From the NCBI GenBank assembly GCA_041936745.1, contig JBHGWS010000120.1, positions 1-12,121 of the forward strand: a DNA stretch of 12,121 bases. The letters run 5' to 3'. The DNA is from Darwinibacter acetoxidans_A (lineage in GTDB: Bacteria; Bacillota; Limnochordia; Darwinibacteriales; Darwinibacteriaceae). The notes under the pieces are model-generated. The model did not search any database. It was not told the origin of the DNA and saw nothing but the letters and a program-made list of their open reading frames with translations. Positions 1 to 6,879 of the stretch are shown piece by piece. Position numbers and translations under genes: made by a program. Position 1 is the first letter of the stretch, and every line of letters begins with the position of its first letter.

Positions 1-465
1 CTCAAAACCAAATCAGTTTTCGGCTCTGCCTGCATCTGCGTAAAAGACAATGAACAGAAGCTGCAGTTTTTAGGCTACAAAACGTTTAGCATTAAGTGGC
101 TGGCCTTTGTTATCGCCAATACAACGGCGGGGTTGGCCGGCGCTTTATACACAATTTATTTGGGCATGGTCAATTCCAATATCGCCAATGTAAGCGCGGC
201 TTCCGAAGCAGTGGCCATTTCCATGCTGGGCGGTGCGGGAACCTTATTTGGGCCTTTGGTCGGTTCTTTCATCTTCATTGGTTTGAAAGATATAGTCACG
301 CAATTTGTAAGTCACTGGGAAATGTTAGTGGGTTTATTGTTGATTGTCGTCATGTTTGCCGGTGAAAAGGGTATTATCGGGTCGCTAGAAAATTACTTGG
401 ATAAAGTTACGGAAAGGCACTCCTTTTCTCGATCCACTGAAGAGGGGAGAATGAAATTAAAATGA
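1..465 (+). CDS. LivM-like ABC transporter permease, C-terminal part (5' truncated)
   Basis: The frame is open from base 1, so the gene begins before the window; 154 residues are visible. This is the C-terminal part of an inner-membrane permease of the branched-chain amino acid (LIV/HAAT) ABC transporter family. The visible part starts near the cytoplasmic coupling segment (VKDNEQKLQFLGY resembles the family's RENE..A..LGY), followed by the AFVIANTTAGLAGALY helix, the SMLGGAGTLFGPLVGS segment (family GG.GTL.GP..G) and a last hydrophobic helix (MLVGLLLIVVMF). A charged tail of about 30 residues follows. Its stop overlaps the next permease start (ATGA, 462-465), so the two are translationally coupled and probably form a heterodimer. 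LIV-type permeases are not limited to amino acids; the sugar genes downstream suggest the cargo may be a polyol, sugar or sugar acid, which is inference. Confidence 0.88.
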   Translation, partial: LKTKSVFGSACICVKDNEQKLQFLGYKTFSIKWLAFVIANTTAGLAGALYTIYLGMVNSNIANVSAASEAVAISMLGGAGTLFGPLVGSFIFIGLKDIVTQFVSHWEMLVGLLLIVVMFAGEKGIIGSLENYLDKVTERHSFSRSTEEGRMKLK

Positions 466-1331
466 ACTTACAATTATTGATTTCAGCAATTGTCTTAGGT
501 TTGAGCATGGCGGGAGTCTACTTTCTTTTAACGGTGGGCCTTTCCCTTTGTTACGGGCTGATGCGGATTATCAGCCTGGATCAATTCTTTTACTACGCCT
601 TCGGTGCTTACATGACCTATACCATCCAAAGCAGGACGGGAAACTTCTGGCTTGGGATGCTGGGGGCAATCGCTGCCACAGTGGTGGCCGCCTTTATTGT
701 GGAGCGGATCATTTACCGCAGGGCTTATTCGAAACCTGTCATGTTTTCAATGATCCTGACCTTCGGTGTCAATCTTATGGGCGTAGGTTTAATAAAATAT
801 GTGTGGGGCTTGACTCCCAAGCCTTTGTCTTCGCCCATCCGGGGCAGCATCCGCATTTTAGGCACAGGGGTTCCCGGCTACCGGCTTTTCGTTATTTTGC
901 TTGCCATCGGTGTTTATATTGGTGTACACTTATTTCTCAACCGGACGATTTTGGGTCTGGCCATCCGTGCCGGTATAGATGATGCGGAGAAGGTTGAGGC
1001 TTTGGGAATTAACATCAACCGCCTCTTTACCGTAACCTTCATCCTTTCTTCCATGCTTTCCGCTTTAGCCGGCGTCATTCATGCTCCCTTTGTCATGGTT
1101 TCGCCGGAGATGGGCATGAGTATTATTGCCTTTGCCTTTATGGTAGTAATCATCGGCGGTTTGGGGAGCATAAAGGGGACCTTGATTTCGGCCATCTTGG
1201 TCGGCCAAGTGGTATCTTTGGGCGCTTTGATTTGGGCACCGCTGGCAGAAATGGCGCCGTTTTTGATGATGATGGTAATTCTGTTGGTTAAGCCAACGGG
1301 CCTTTACGGCAGCGAACTGATGCATCGGTAG
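462..1331 (+). CDS. LivH-like ABC transporter permease
   Basis: A 289-residue, very hydrophobic protein of normal length for LivH, with about eight predicted membrane helices. Family landmarks are visible: GLMRIISLDQFFYYAFGAY near the N terminus (LivH has GL..VINFAHG....GAY), the coupling helix RAGIDDAEKVEALGININR (family RA...N...A...GIN..R), the helix SSMLSALAGV, and VVIIGGLGSIKGTL (family GGLGS..G). The ATG overlaps the stop of the LivM-like gene by 4 bases; a GGGGAG sequence lies about 13 bases upstream. The order M then H is the reverse of the E. coli livHM order. The two ATPases and the binding protein are not in the window and presumably lie upstream. The family call is firm; the substrate is unknown. 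Confidence 0.9.
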   Translation: MNLQLLISAIVLGLSMAGVYFLLTVGLSLCYGLMRIISLDQFFYYAFGAYMTYTIQSRTGNFWLGMLGAIAATVVAAFIVERIIYRRAYSKPVMFSMILTFGVNLMGVGLIKYVWGLTPKPLSSPIRGSIRILGTGVPGYRLFVILLAIGVYIGVHLFLNRTILGLAIRAGIDDAEKVEALGININRLFTVTFILSSMLSALAGVIHAPFVMVSPEMGMSIIAFAFMVVIIGGLGSIKGTLISAILVGQVVSLGALIWAPLAEMAPFLMMMVILLVKPTGLYGSELMHR

Positions 1332-1355
1332 CTAACTTTGGGAGGCATAATAGCA

Positions 1356-2378
1356 ATGCGAGCAATGGTTTTACGAGAATACGGGCAACCGTTAACTTTG
1401 GAAGAAATAGAGAGGCCGTCTTTCGGGGCCAAAGAAGTTTTGTTGAAAGTCAAAGCAGCGGGTGTTTGTGGTACGGATTTGAAAATCCGTGCCGGTTCAG
1501 TCCTAACTAAGGAACTGCCCTTTATCCCCGGGCATGAAGTGGCGGGGGTTGTAGAAGAGGTGGGAGCCGAAGTGAAGGATTTTTCAAAAGGGGACGAGGT
1601 TTTAGTCTCCTTTTATATCCCCTGTAATAGTTGTGGGTTCTGCCTAAGCGGGCGGCAAACGATTTGCGAAAAGTTGCAAGGCCGGATCGGGTTTGAATTC
1701 AACGGCGGTTTCGCCGAATACGTTGTTGTTCCCGAGGATTGCCTCATCGCCAAACCCAGTTCACTTACATTTCCGGAGGCCTCCATTATTGCGGATGCTT
1801 TAGGGACATGCTACCATGCCTTGGTAAAAAGGGCCAATGTCAAGGAAGGGGACTATCTACTTTTGTTAGGGGGCGGCGGCGGGCTGGGGCTGCACGCTTT
1901 GCAAATAGGTTTGTGGCTGGGTGCGAATGTGATTGGCGTGGATGTTACACCTGAAAAGAAAGCACTCATGCAAGCCTATGGTGCCAACCTTGTAGTTGAC
2001 GGTAGCGAACCTAACTGGAGTGAAAAGGTGTTGGAATATACGGAGGGCCGGGGTGCCCAACATGCCTTAAACTTTTTTTACCAGCGGGAAAGCATTGCCG
2101 AAGGGCTTAAGTCCTTGGGTAAAGGCGGCCAGTTGGTGGCAGTAGCATACAGCAGCGAGTTTACTTTCGATGCCTTTTGGGCCCATCTTCACGAAATCGA
2201 TCTTTTGGCAACGCGCGCCGCTTCAAAAGATGATGTGGAAAAGTGTTTAGAATTAGTTGTAAGCGGCAGGGTCGAACCAATTATCGGTGAAATTTTGCGC
2301 TTGGAAGAGTTAAATGAGGGATTGGACATGATCGCTGCAGGCCGTGTTAAAGGAAGAGTAGTTTTGAGTTTGGAATAA
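1356..2378 (+). CDS. zinc-dependent medium-chain alcohol/polyol dehydrogenase
   Basis: A 340-residue MDR-family dehydrogenase. Start chosen at ATG 1356 because GGGAGG at 1340-1345 sits 10 bases upstream; an in-frame TTG at 1338 would place the Shine-Dalgarno inside the gene. The catalytic zinc site is seen as Cys38 (GVCGTD) and His60-Glu61 (GHE). The structural zinc lobe has four cysteines at 90, 93, 96 and 104. The Rossmann nucleotide loop is GGGGGLG at about 172-178, and Asp196 at the end of the second strand (VIGVD) favours NAD over NADP. Members oxidise secondary alcohols of polyols, sugars or cyclitols to ketones. It lies 24 bases after the permease gene and before a cupin, so it likely acts on the imported compound. 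A relationship to scyllo-inosose dehydrogenase (IolM) is possible given the creatininase-family gene downstream, but cannot be shown here. Confidence 0.92.
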   Translation: MRAMVLREYGQPLTLEEIERPSFGAKEVLLKVKAAGVCGTDLKIRAGSVLTKELPFIPGHEVAGVVEEVGAEVKDFSKGDEVLVSFYIPCNSCGFCLSGRQTICEKLQGRIGFEFNGGFAEYVVVPEDCLIAKPSSLTFPEASIIADALGTCYHALVKRANVKEGDYLLLLGGGGGLGLHALQIGLWLGANVIGVDVTPEKKALMQAYGANLVVDGSEPNWSEKVLEYTEGRGAQHALNFFYQRESIAEGLKSLGKGGQLVAVAYSSEFTFDAFWAHLHEIDLLATRAASKDDVEKCLELVVSGRVEPIIGEILRLEELNEGLDMIAAGRVKGRVVLSLE

Positions 2379-2465
2379 AAAAATAATAGTGCAAATACGG
2401 CTGGAATTTTGCAGGGGCCTTCAGGGGTGGCTCTTTTGGAATCCGAAAGCTTGGGAGAGGGCTGC

Positions 2466-2849
2466 GTGTATCGATGCCGCGCCCTTCTTAGCCAGCGCTA
2501 TTGTGGGCTGCGGAAATTGGACGATGTACCTTTAGTAAAAATTGAAAATCGCAAAGGGCTTTACCATCGGGATATCCTAGGTGAACATGTCGGTGTGAAA
2601 AACGTGACCTTTCACTACGCAAAAATGGAGGAAGGCGGCCACGGTAGATTGCACAGCCATGAGGTTTCGGAGCATTTCTTATTGGTAATTTCCGGGGAGT
2701 TAGAGCTGCGCAATGAGGAAGAGTCGCACAGGGCCCCTGCCGGGACCGGGGTTTTAGTTTATCCCGGAGAAGAACATGAAGTGATTAACCGGAATAAAGG
2801 AATTACCGAATATTTCGTGATCTATAGCCCACCGCGGGAAAACGAATAA
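2466..2849 (+). CDS. small cupin-domain protein
   Basis: A single-domain cupin. Motif 1 is clear (GGHGRLHSHEVSEHFLLVISG, metal ligands in HSH and a following Glu), and motif 2 is YPGEEHEVIN with a further His. The start is uncertain. GTG 2466 is preferred because GGAGAGG (2454-2460) lies 5 bases before it, giving 127 residues. The frame stays open upstream to TTG 2409, which would give 146 residues, but no convincing ribosome-binding site was seen there and no ATG occurs before the cupin core. Small cupins of this kind can be sugar isomerases or epimerases, dioxygenases or ligand sensors, so no specific function is assigned. Being directly behind the dehydrogenase and before a terminator, it is probably the last gene of the transporter-dehydrogenase operon. 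Confidence 0.78.
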   Translation: MYRCRALLSQRYCGLRKLDDVPLVKIENRKGLYHRDILGEHVGVKNVTFHYAKMEEGGHGRLHSHEVSEHFLLVISGELELRNEEESHRAPAGTGVLVYPGEEHEVINRNKGITEYFVIYSPPRENE

Positions 2850-3237
2850 AAGTGCCAGGGCGTTAAACGTGCGGGGGGCAAATTTAGGCCGTGGTTTGCA
2901 CCCTCGCGTTTTTCTTAAAATTTGAGGCGTAGTATAAAATATTGGGTAACTTTCTTGCCGTTAGTGGGTAAGAAAGGCGATTGCCGGCAGAAAAAAGACG
3001 GTAGGCAAAAAAATTTTTAAAATCCGGCAGGATTATTCGCTAATGAGGAGAAGGAAGAGAGTGAGACTGGTAAGGTTGTCAGACAGCTTCAGCAAAACAG
3101 ACTGATATCGTCGCTATTGCCGCTTACAATCGCACAACTAGAGAAGGCTATTATTTTTTCCAGTTAGCTGTCTGGCAGCAAGACTGCAAGACTAGGGCGC
3201 TGCAACGAGTGTTAAGAAATGCGTTGTAGGGCAATGC
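2850..3237. other. gene-free region with several inverted repeats
   Basis: No coding frame was recognised on either strand. After the terminator there are at least three inverted repeats: CTTTCTTGCC (2950-2959) with GGTAAGAAAG (2967-2976); a 14-base pair GTTGTCAGACAGCT (3075-3088) with AGCTGTCTGGCAGC (3166-3179), enclosing 77 bases and fully pairable as RNA if G-U is allowed; and GCGCTGCAACG (3197-3207) with CGTTGTAGGGC (3222-3232), one mismatch, just upstream of the predicted -35 box. They could be operator sites, an unrecognised structured RNA or a short non-autonomous element. No known riboswitch core was recognised. Confidence 0.5.
2865..2915 (+). terminator. probable Rho-independent terminator after the cupin gene
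   Basis: The arm AACGTGCGGGGGGCAAA (2865-2881) pairs imperfectly with TTTGCACCCTCGCGTT (2895-2910), leaving a loop of about 13 bases, and is followed by TTTTTCTT. It sits 16 bases after the cupin stop and separates the transporter-dehydrogenase-cupin operon from the next block. Confidence 0.65.
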
Positions 3238-3266
3238 TAGACAGGCTTGGTGCCAGTAGATATAAG
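3238..3266 (+). promoter_or_regulatory. predicted sigma-A promoter for the creatininase operon
   Basis: The -35 box TAGACA (3238-3243) and -10 box TATAAG (3261-3266) each match consensus at five of six positions and are separated by exactly 17 bases. The predicted start, about 3272-3274, coincides with the base of the 13-bp hairpin at 3272-3303, giving a leader of about 98 bases before the creatininase ATG. The inverted repeat ending at 3232 abuts the -35 box and could be an operator. Confidence 0.55.
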
Positions 3267-3271
3267 GTAGG

Positions 3272-3346
3272 GCGACGAAATCAAGTTGTTTTGATTTTGT
3301 TGCGCTGACCAAGATCTAAAACGCATAGCTCTGAAAAAGGCTATGC
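3272..3346 (+). promoter_or_regulatory. two-hairpin 5' leader of the creatininase mRNA
   Basis: The first hairpin pairs GCGACGAAATCAA (3272-3284) with TTGATTTTGTTGC (3291-3303), 13 pairs including G-U, with a 6-base loop. The second is a perfect 7-bp stem, GCATAGC (3323-3329) and GCTATGC (3340-3346), with a 10-base A-rich loop, ending 6 bases before the ribosome-binding site AAAGGAGG (3353-3360). A 5'-terminal stem can stabilise an mRNA; the second stem is close enough to influence translation. Neither has a U-tail, so they are not terminators. Confidence 0.5.
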
Positions 3347-3370
3347 ACCAAAAAAGGAGGCTATACAAAA

Positions 3371-4234
3371 ATGGCAAAAAAAGAATGTTGGAATCTCTTA
3401 TCCCACGGATATGACGAGGTTGCGGAGTACTTAAAGACTAATGACGTAATTATGATCCCTATGGGCTCCACTGAAAAACACGGTGCGCACTGCCCGCTGG
3501 GAACGGATGCTTACACCACTATCGGTGTAGTTGAAGCAGCGGCGCCTATCGCCAAAACACTGCACGCGCCCTTAATACCCGTCGGTTATTCGCCACATCA
3601 CATGGGCCGGGTAGGAGAAGGCACGGGTACACTTACATTTTCCGGAAACACCTTCCGCTCCATAGTGTATGATATCGCCATGAGCGTTATCTACCATGGC
3701 TTTAACAAAATTATCTTTGTGAGCCACCACGGCAGCAACTCCAAAGTAATTGACGATGTTTTACGGAGGATCCGCTACGAAACCGGCTGCTTTGTCTGCT
3801 GGTACAAAACCCCGACTGAGAGGACTTACTCTTTAGTGGGAGAGATCTTTGAAGGAACGCCGGAAGAGACTCCGGGCTGGCATGCCAGTGAAGTGGAGAC
3901 CAGTACAGCTTGGGCATACAACCCTGATTCCGTCGACATGAGCAAGGCCGTTGACGATCGTGCTCACGCTCCTCGCTGGATGGGTGATGCATTCAGCAAG
4001 CATGACGGGTCCGGCATGGTCACCTTCTTAGGAGCCGAAAACATTTGGGTTCCCATGGAGCACTACGAGTATTCTGACACCTCCACGATTGGCAATCCCA
4101 TGAAAGCCAGCATTGAAAAGGGTCAAAAGTACTTTAAGGTTGCCGGAGAAGCTTTGGCTCAGTTTATCGAAGAAGTCAAGAAGTTTGATATTGTTGTGCC
4201 CGACGAGAAGAGGGACTTTCCGAATAGGGCTTAA
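3371..4234 (+). CDS. creatininase-family metal-dependent hydrolase
   Basis: A 287-residue protein of the creatininase/creatinine amidohydrolase superfamily, of usual length. Motifs in order: MGSTEKHGAHCPLGTD (metal ligands Glu35, His37, Asp46), SHHGSN at 118-123 (family NGHGGN), and WHASEVETS at about 170-178 (family HAGE.ETS). Start is ATG 3371, with AAAGGAGG 10 bases upstream. Known members hydrolyse cyclic amides (creatininase), formamides (ArfB) or a peptide (MftE); IolN of the Thermotoga inositol pathway, a hydrolase that opens a diketo-inositol ring, is to my recollection also in this family. The setting beside a dehydrogenase and sugar-phosphate enzymes favours hydrolysis of an oxidised carbohydrate or cyclitol over a peptide or creatinine. 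This is context inference; the family call is firm. Confidence 0.88.
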   Translation: MAKKECWNLLSHGYDEVAEYLKTNDVIMIPMGSTEKHGAHCPLGTDAYTTIGVVEAAAPIAKTLHAPLIPVGYSPHHMGRVGEGTGTLTFSGNTFRSIVYDIAMSVIYHGFNKIIFVSHHGSNSKVIDDVLRRIRYETGCFVCWYKTPTERTYSLVGEIFEGTPEETPGWHASEVETSTAWAYNPDSVDMSKAVDDRAHAPRWMGDAFSKHDGSGMVTFLGAENIWVPMEHYEYSDTSTIGNPMKASIEKGQKYFKVAGEALAQFIEEVKKFDIVVPDEKRDFPNRA

Positions 4235-4279
4235 AGGGAATTAAAATCTACGGCTGTAGAGTTGGCCGACAGAAAACAA

Positions 4280-4316
4280 CCGGGGTGATTGAGCAATCGA
4301 TCACTCCGGGCGTTTT
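4280..4316 (+). terminator. hairpin downstream of the creatininase gene, possible attenuator or weak terminator
   Basis: CCGGGGTGATTG (4280-4291) pairs over 12 bases, G-U included, with CGATCACTCCGG (4298-4309) around a 6-base loop, followed by GCGTTTTGGG. The U-run is only four long and two bases from the stem, so termination may be partial. A second perfect 6-bp stem, GGGCTC (4362-4367) with GAGCCC (4379-4384), follows. No clear promoter was found in the 206-bp gap, so transcription may read through into the transketolase genes at reduced level. Confidence 0.45.
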
Positions 4317-4440
4317 GGGCGCTACGATCTTGGGGTTGAGGCAGAGGCCGCAAGTACTCGGGGGCTCGGCTTGACTTTGAGCCCAAGTAAATAATCGCAA
4401 ACTTTATTGTTGAAGCTGCTCGAAGGGGGAGGTAAACGAA

Positions 4441-5394
4441 ATGGCGATAGATTTAAAGAGGGATCTTTCTCACAGAGAAGCCTTCAGCAGTGCTATTACT
4501 AAGTTTGGCAAACAAGATGAAAGGGTTTTTACGGTGGCTGCTGACTCCGAATCCCGCTTTGGCGCATTTTGCAAAGAAGTACCGGAAAGAGCCCTTAATG
4601 TGGGAATTGCCGAACAAAATGCCGTAAGCATTGCAGCGGGGTTGGCCTTTTGCGGTAAAGTACCTTTTGTAACAACTTATGCAACATTTATGACCATGCG
4701 AGCTTGCGAGCAGATTAGGACAGACGTTGCTTTTGCTAAGCTGCCCGTGCGGATTGTGGGCACGAATATCGGTTTTAGTTCTGACTGGCTCGGTTTTACT
4801 CACCAAGCGTTTGAAGATGTGGCTATGATGCGAGCGATACCTAATCTGACGGTGTTAGTACCGGCAGACGGCGAAGAAACCTACCGGCTGACCGCAGCGT
4901 TAATCGATTACGAGGCTCCGGCTTACATGCGCCTGCGGGCTACCGGCGCAGAACCTCACGTGGAAAGCGCCGACCCGATAGAAATCGGCAAAGGAAGGAA
5001 GTTCAGGTCTGGAGATGACCTAGCGATTTTAGCCTGTGGGCGGATGGTGCACGAAGCCATCACTGCTTCCGATCGCCTGGCTAAAGAGGGGATAGCCGCG
5101 CGGGTTTTAGGTTTCCACACTATTAAACCGTTGGATGAAGAGGCCGTATTAGCTGCCGCGGCTGAGACAAAAGGGATCATTACCGTGGAAGAACACAATG
5201 TAATCGGCGGCTTGGGCAGTGCTGTGACTGAAATAACGGCCGGCCAAAAGCCCGTGTACGTAAAACGGCTGGGGATTCAAGATCGTTTTGGGATTCCCGG
5301 GCCGGAAAAAGAATTATTCGCACATTTTGGCTTGACTGCCGAACACATTATAAATGCGAGCAGGGAGCTTTTAGAAAGTGAGGGGTCAAAATAA
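4441..5394 (+). CDS. transketolase C-terminal subunit (Pyr and C-terminal domains)
   Basis: A 317-residue protein matching the second half of transketolase: the pyrimidine-binding domain (about 8-175) and the C-terminal domain (about 185-310). Glu58 in GIAEQN is the expected glutamate that activates the thiamine diphosphate aminopyrimidine ring. Further family stretches are FMTMRACEQIRTD, THQAFEDVAMMRAIPN and EEHNVIGGLGSAV. It must pair with the N-terminal subunit encoded at 6880 to form the active site. The loop before THQ reads GFSSDWLGF, whereas ordinary split transketolases typically have GVSVGEDGA or similar; this may reflect a different substrate. Start is ATG 4441 with GGGGGAGG 8 bases upstream. 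Its stop abuts the ATG of the isomerase gene. The order C-half before N-half, with two genes between, is unusual. Confidence 0.9.
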   Translation: MAIDLKRDLSHREAFSSAITKFGKQDERVFTVAADSESRFGAFCKEVPERALNVGIAEQNAVSIAAGLAFCGKVPFVTTYATFMTMRACEQIRTDVAFAKLPVRIVGTNIGFSSDWLGFTHQAFEDVAMMRAIPNLTVLVPADGEETYRLTAALIDYEAPAYMRLRATGAEPHVESADPIEIGKGRKFRSGDDLAILACGRMVHEAITASDRLAKEGIAARVLGFHTIKPLDEEAVLAAAAETKGIITVEEHNVIGGLGSAVTEITAGQKPVYVKRLGIQDRFGIPGPEKELFAHFGLTAEHIINASRELLESEGSK

Positions 5395-5850
5395 ATGAAA
5401 ATTGCCATTGGTTGTGACGAGAATGCTTTTGAATTGAAAGAATCCATTAAAGCACACCTGAGCGAACTCGGTATAGAATATGAGGATTATGGCGCCGCCG
5501 AGGGCGAAGATGTCCTTTACCCCGAGATTGCCAGGCGAGTTGCCCACAGCATTATGGAAGGTAAACATGAGCGGGGTATTTTAGTTTGCGGGACAGGCTT
5601 GGGCATGGCTATTACCGCTAATAAAATACCCGGTGTGCGTGCAGCAACTTGCCACGATATTTATTCCGCGGAAAGGGCGCGCAAAAGCAACAATGCTCAA
5701 ATTATTACTTTCGGAGCTCAAGTCATCGGGCCCGTCCTTGTGAATAAACTGCTTGATATTTGGCTTGAGTCTGATTTTGCCGGCGGGCGTTCGCAACCTA
5801 AAGTTGACTTAGTGGATGAGATCGAAAAGAGGTATCGTCAGGCGAAGTAG
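5395..5850 (+). CDS. RpiB/LacAB-family sugar isomerase, divergent active site
   Basis: A 151-residue protein of the RpiB/LacA/LacB family, of usual length. Conserved parts are KIAIGCD at the N terminus, YPEIA, the catalytic loop CGTGLGM with Cys65 (base in RpiB) and Thr67, ANKIPGVRAA and GAQVIG. Compared with E. coli RpiB, the His after the N-terminal Asp is Glu9, the ring-opening His of the RQHND segment is Ser98, the phosphate-contacting Arg of GSRVVG is Gln109, and the His of GGRH is Ser133. These changes argue against ribose 5-phosphate and for an open-chain, differently charged or non-phosphorylated aldose/ketose; I name no substrate. It starts directly after the transketolase stop (TAAATG), with GAGGGG about 11 bases upstream, so it is translationally coupled. 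LacA/LacB-type isomerases and tetrose-phosphate isomerases are alternatives. Confidence 0.88.
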   Translation: MKIAIGCDENAFELKESIKAHLSELGIEYEDYGAAEGEDVLYPEIARRVAHSIMEGKHERGILVCGTGLGMAITANKIPGVRAATCHDIYSAERARKSNNAQIITFGAQVIGPVLVNKLLDIWLESDFAGGRSQPKVDLVDEIEKRYRQAK

Positions 5851-5877
5851 CCTCAGGAAAACAGGGAGGAATTTTTG

Positions 5878-6846
5878 GTGTTAAAAAGGGAATTAGTCCA
5901 ATATGAATGTGATTTGCATTGCCACACCAACCGATCCGATGGGAATAAAACTCCGCGGGAACTCATTGACAGAGCCAGTGCATTAGGCCTAAAAGTGATC
6001 GCTATCACCGATCACGACATTGTGCCGCCTGAGGTAATTACGGTGGATGGTGCAGATGTGGATGTGCGGGAATATGCCAAAGAACAAGGATTGGGTCTAA
6101 TTCTGGGGTACGAATTTTCCACCGATACCTATGTGGATGATGTTCATATTGTGGGCTTGGAGATGGACTGGTCGCATCCGTTAGTACAAGAGGAAGTGGC
6201 CCGGGCAAAGATGAGTAAAAGTGAAGCCTACCGGAAACTTTGTGAGATTTTGAATGAAAAAGGAATGCCAATAGATTATGAAAACGAAATTTTGCGCTAC
6301 ACCGATCAATCCGGCAACGTCCGCCAACGCGACCCCGATGAGGTGCAAAGGAAGTTCATCTTTGAGAAGATGGCAGAAAAAGGATACGCGCCGGATTGGG
6401 GTGCAGCCAAAATCATGGTGCAAGGCGATCCGGAATTAAATGTGCGCCGCGAAAAAATCGATCCCTTGGCAGCCATTGAACTTATACAAGAATGCGGCGG
6501 TTTAGCCATTTTAGCTCACCCTTACCTGATTGCCGAAGAGATTGATTCACCGGAGTTGGGTAAAATGAGCCGCGCCGCTTATATTGAGCGCTTGATTGAG
6601 CATGGGTTAGATGGCATCGAAGCTCGTTACACTTATGATAAAACAAGTTATAAAGGGACTATGACTGTAGAGGAAATAGAAAAAGAAGTTAGGGAACGCT
6701 ACGGGGAGAGGTTATTAATTTCCGGCGGTTCTGACTATCACGGCAGCAAAGTTGGCGTAGAAGACCCCCGCGAGGTTGGCGAAGCAGGCCTGAGTTATGA
6801 AGAATTTTTGAAGCTTTTCGCCGGTCGGGAATTAAAGCATATCTAG
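5878..6846 (+). CDS. PHP-domain metal-dependent phosphoesterase (COG0613 / TrpH-like)
   Basis: A 322-residue protein with the polymerase-and-histidinol-phosphatase fold. Metal-binding motifs are DLHCHTNRSDG (His14, His16, Asp21), ITDHD (His46), GYEFST, HIVGL, LAHPY near residue 210, and SGGSDYHG near the end (Asp286, His288). Start chosen at GTG 5878, 7 bases after AGGGAGGA; TTG 5875 would add one residue with poorer spacing. Relatives include TrpH/RNase AM and nucleotide 3',5'-bisphosphate phosphatases; other PHP proteins hydrolyse histidinol phosphate. Here it lies 27 bases after the isomerase and 33 before transketolase N, so it may dephosphorylate a pathway intermediate or clear a toxic sugar phosphate, which is inference. 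About 120 residues between HIVGL and LAHPY form the insert usual in COG0613 proteins. Confidence 0.85.
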   Translation: MLKRELVQYECDLHCHTNRSDGNKTPRELIDRASALGLKVIAITDHDIVPPEVITVDGADVDVREYAKEQGLGLILGYEFSTDTYVDDVHIVGLEMDWSHPLVQEEVARAKMSKSEAYRKLCEILNEKGMPIDYENEILRYTDQSGNVRQRDPDEVQRKFIFEKMAEKGYAPDWGAAKIMVQGDPELNVRREKIDPLAAIELIQECGGLAILAHPYLIAEEIDSPELGKMSRAAYIERLIEHGLDGIEARYTYDKTSYKGTMTVEEIEKEVRERYGERLLISGGSDYHGSKVGVEDPREVGEAGLSYEEFLKLFAGRELKHI

Positions 6847-6879
6847 TGGCGCCGCTTAAATAATAAGGAGGGGTTCCCA

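Noticed and set aside
1338..1355. TTG 1338 as the start of the zinc dehydrogenase
   Set aside because: The Shine-Dalgarno GGGAGG would fall inside the gene; ATG 1356 is correctly placed and gives the usual N terminus.
2865..3360. Known riboswitch or T-box in the region before the creatininase gene
   Set aside because: No T-box GGTGG.ACCGCG motif, cobalamin box, TPP, SAM or c-di-GMP core was found; only unassigned stems remain.
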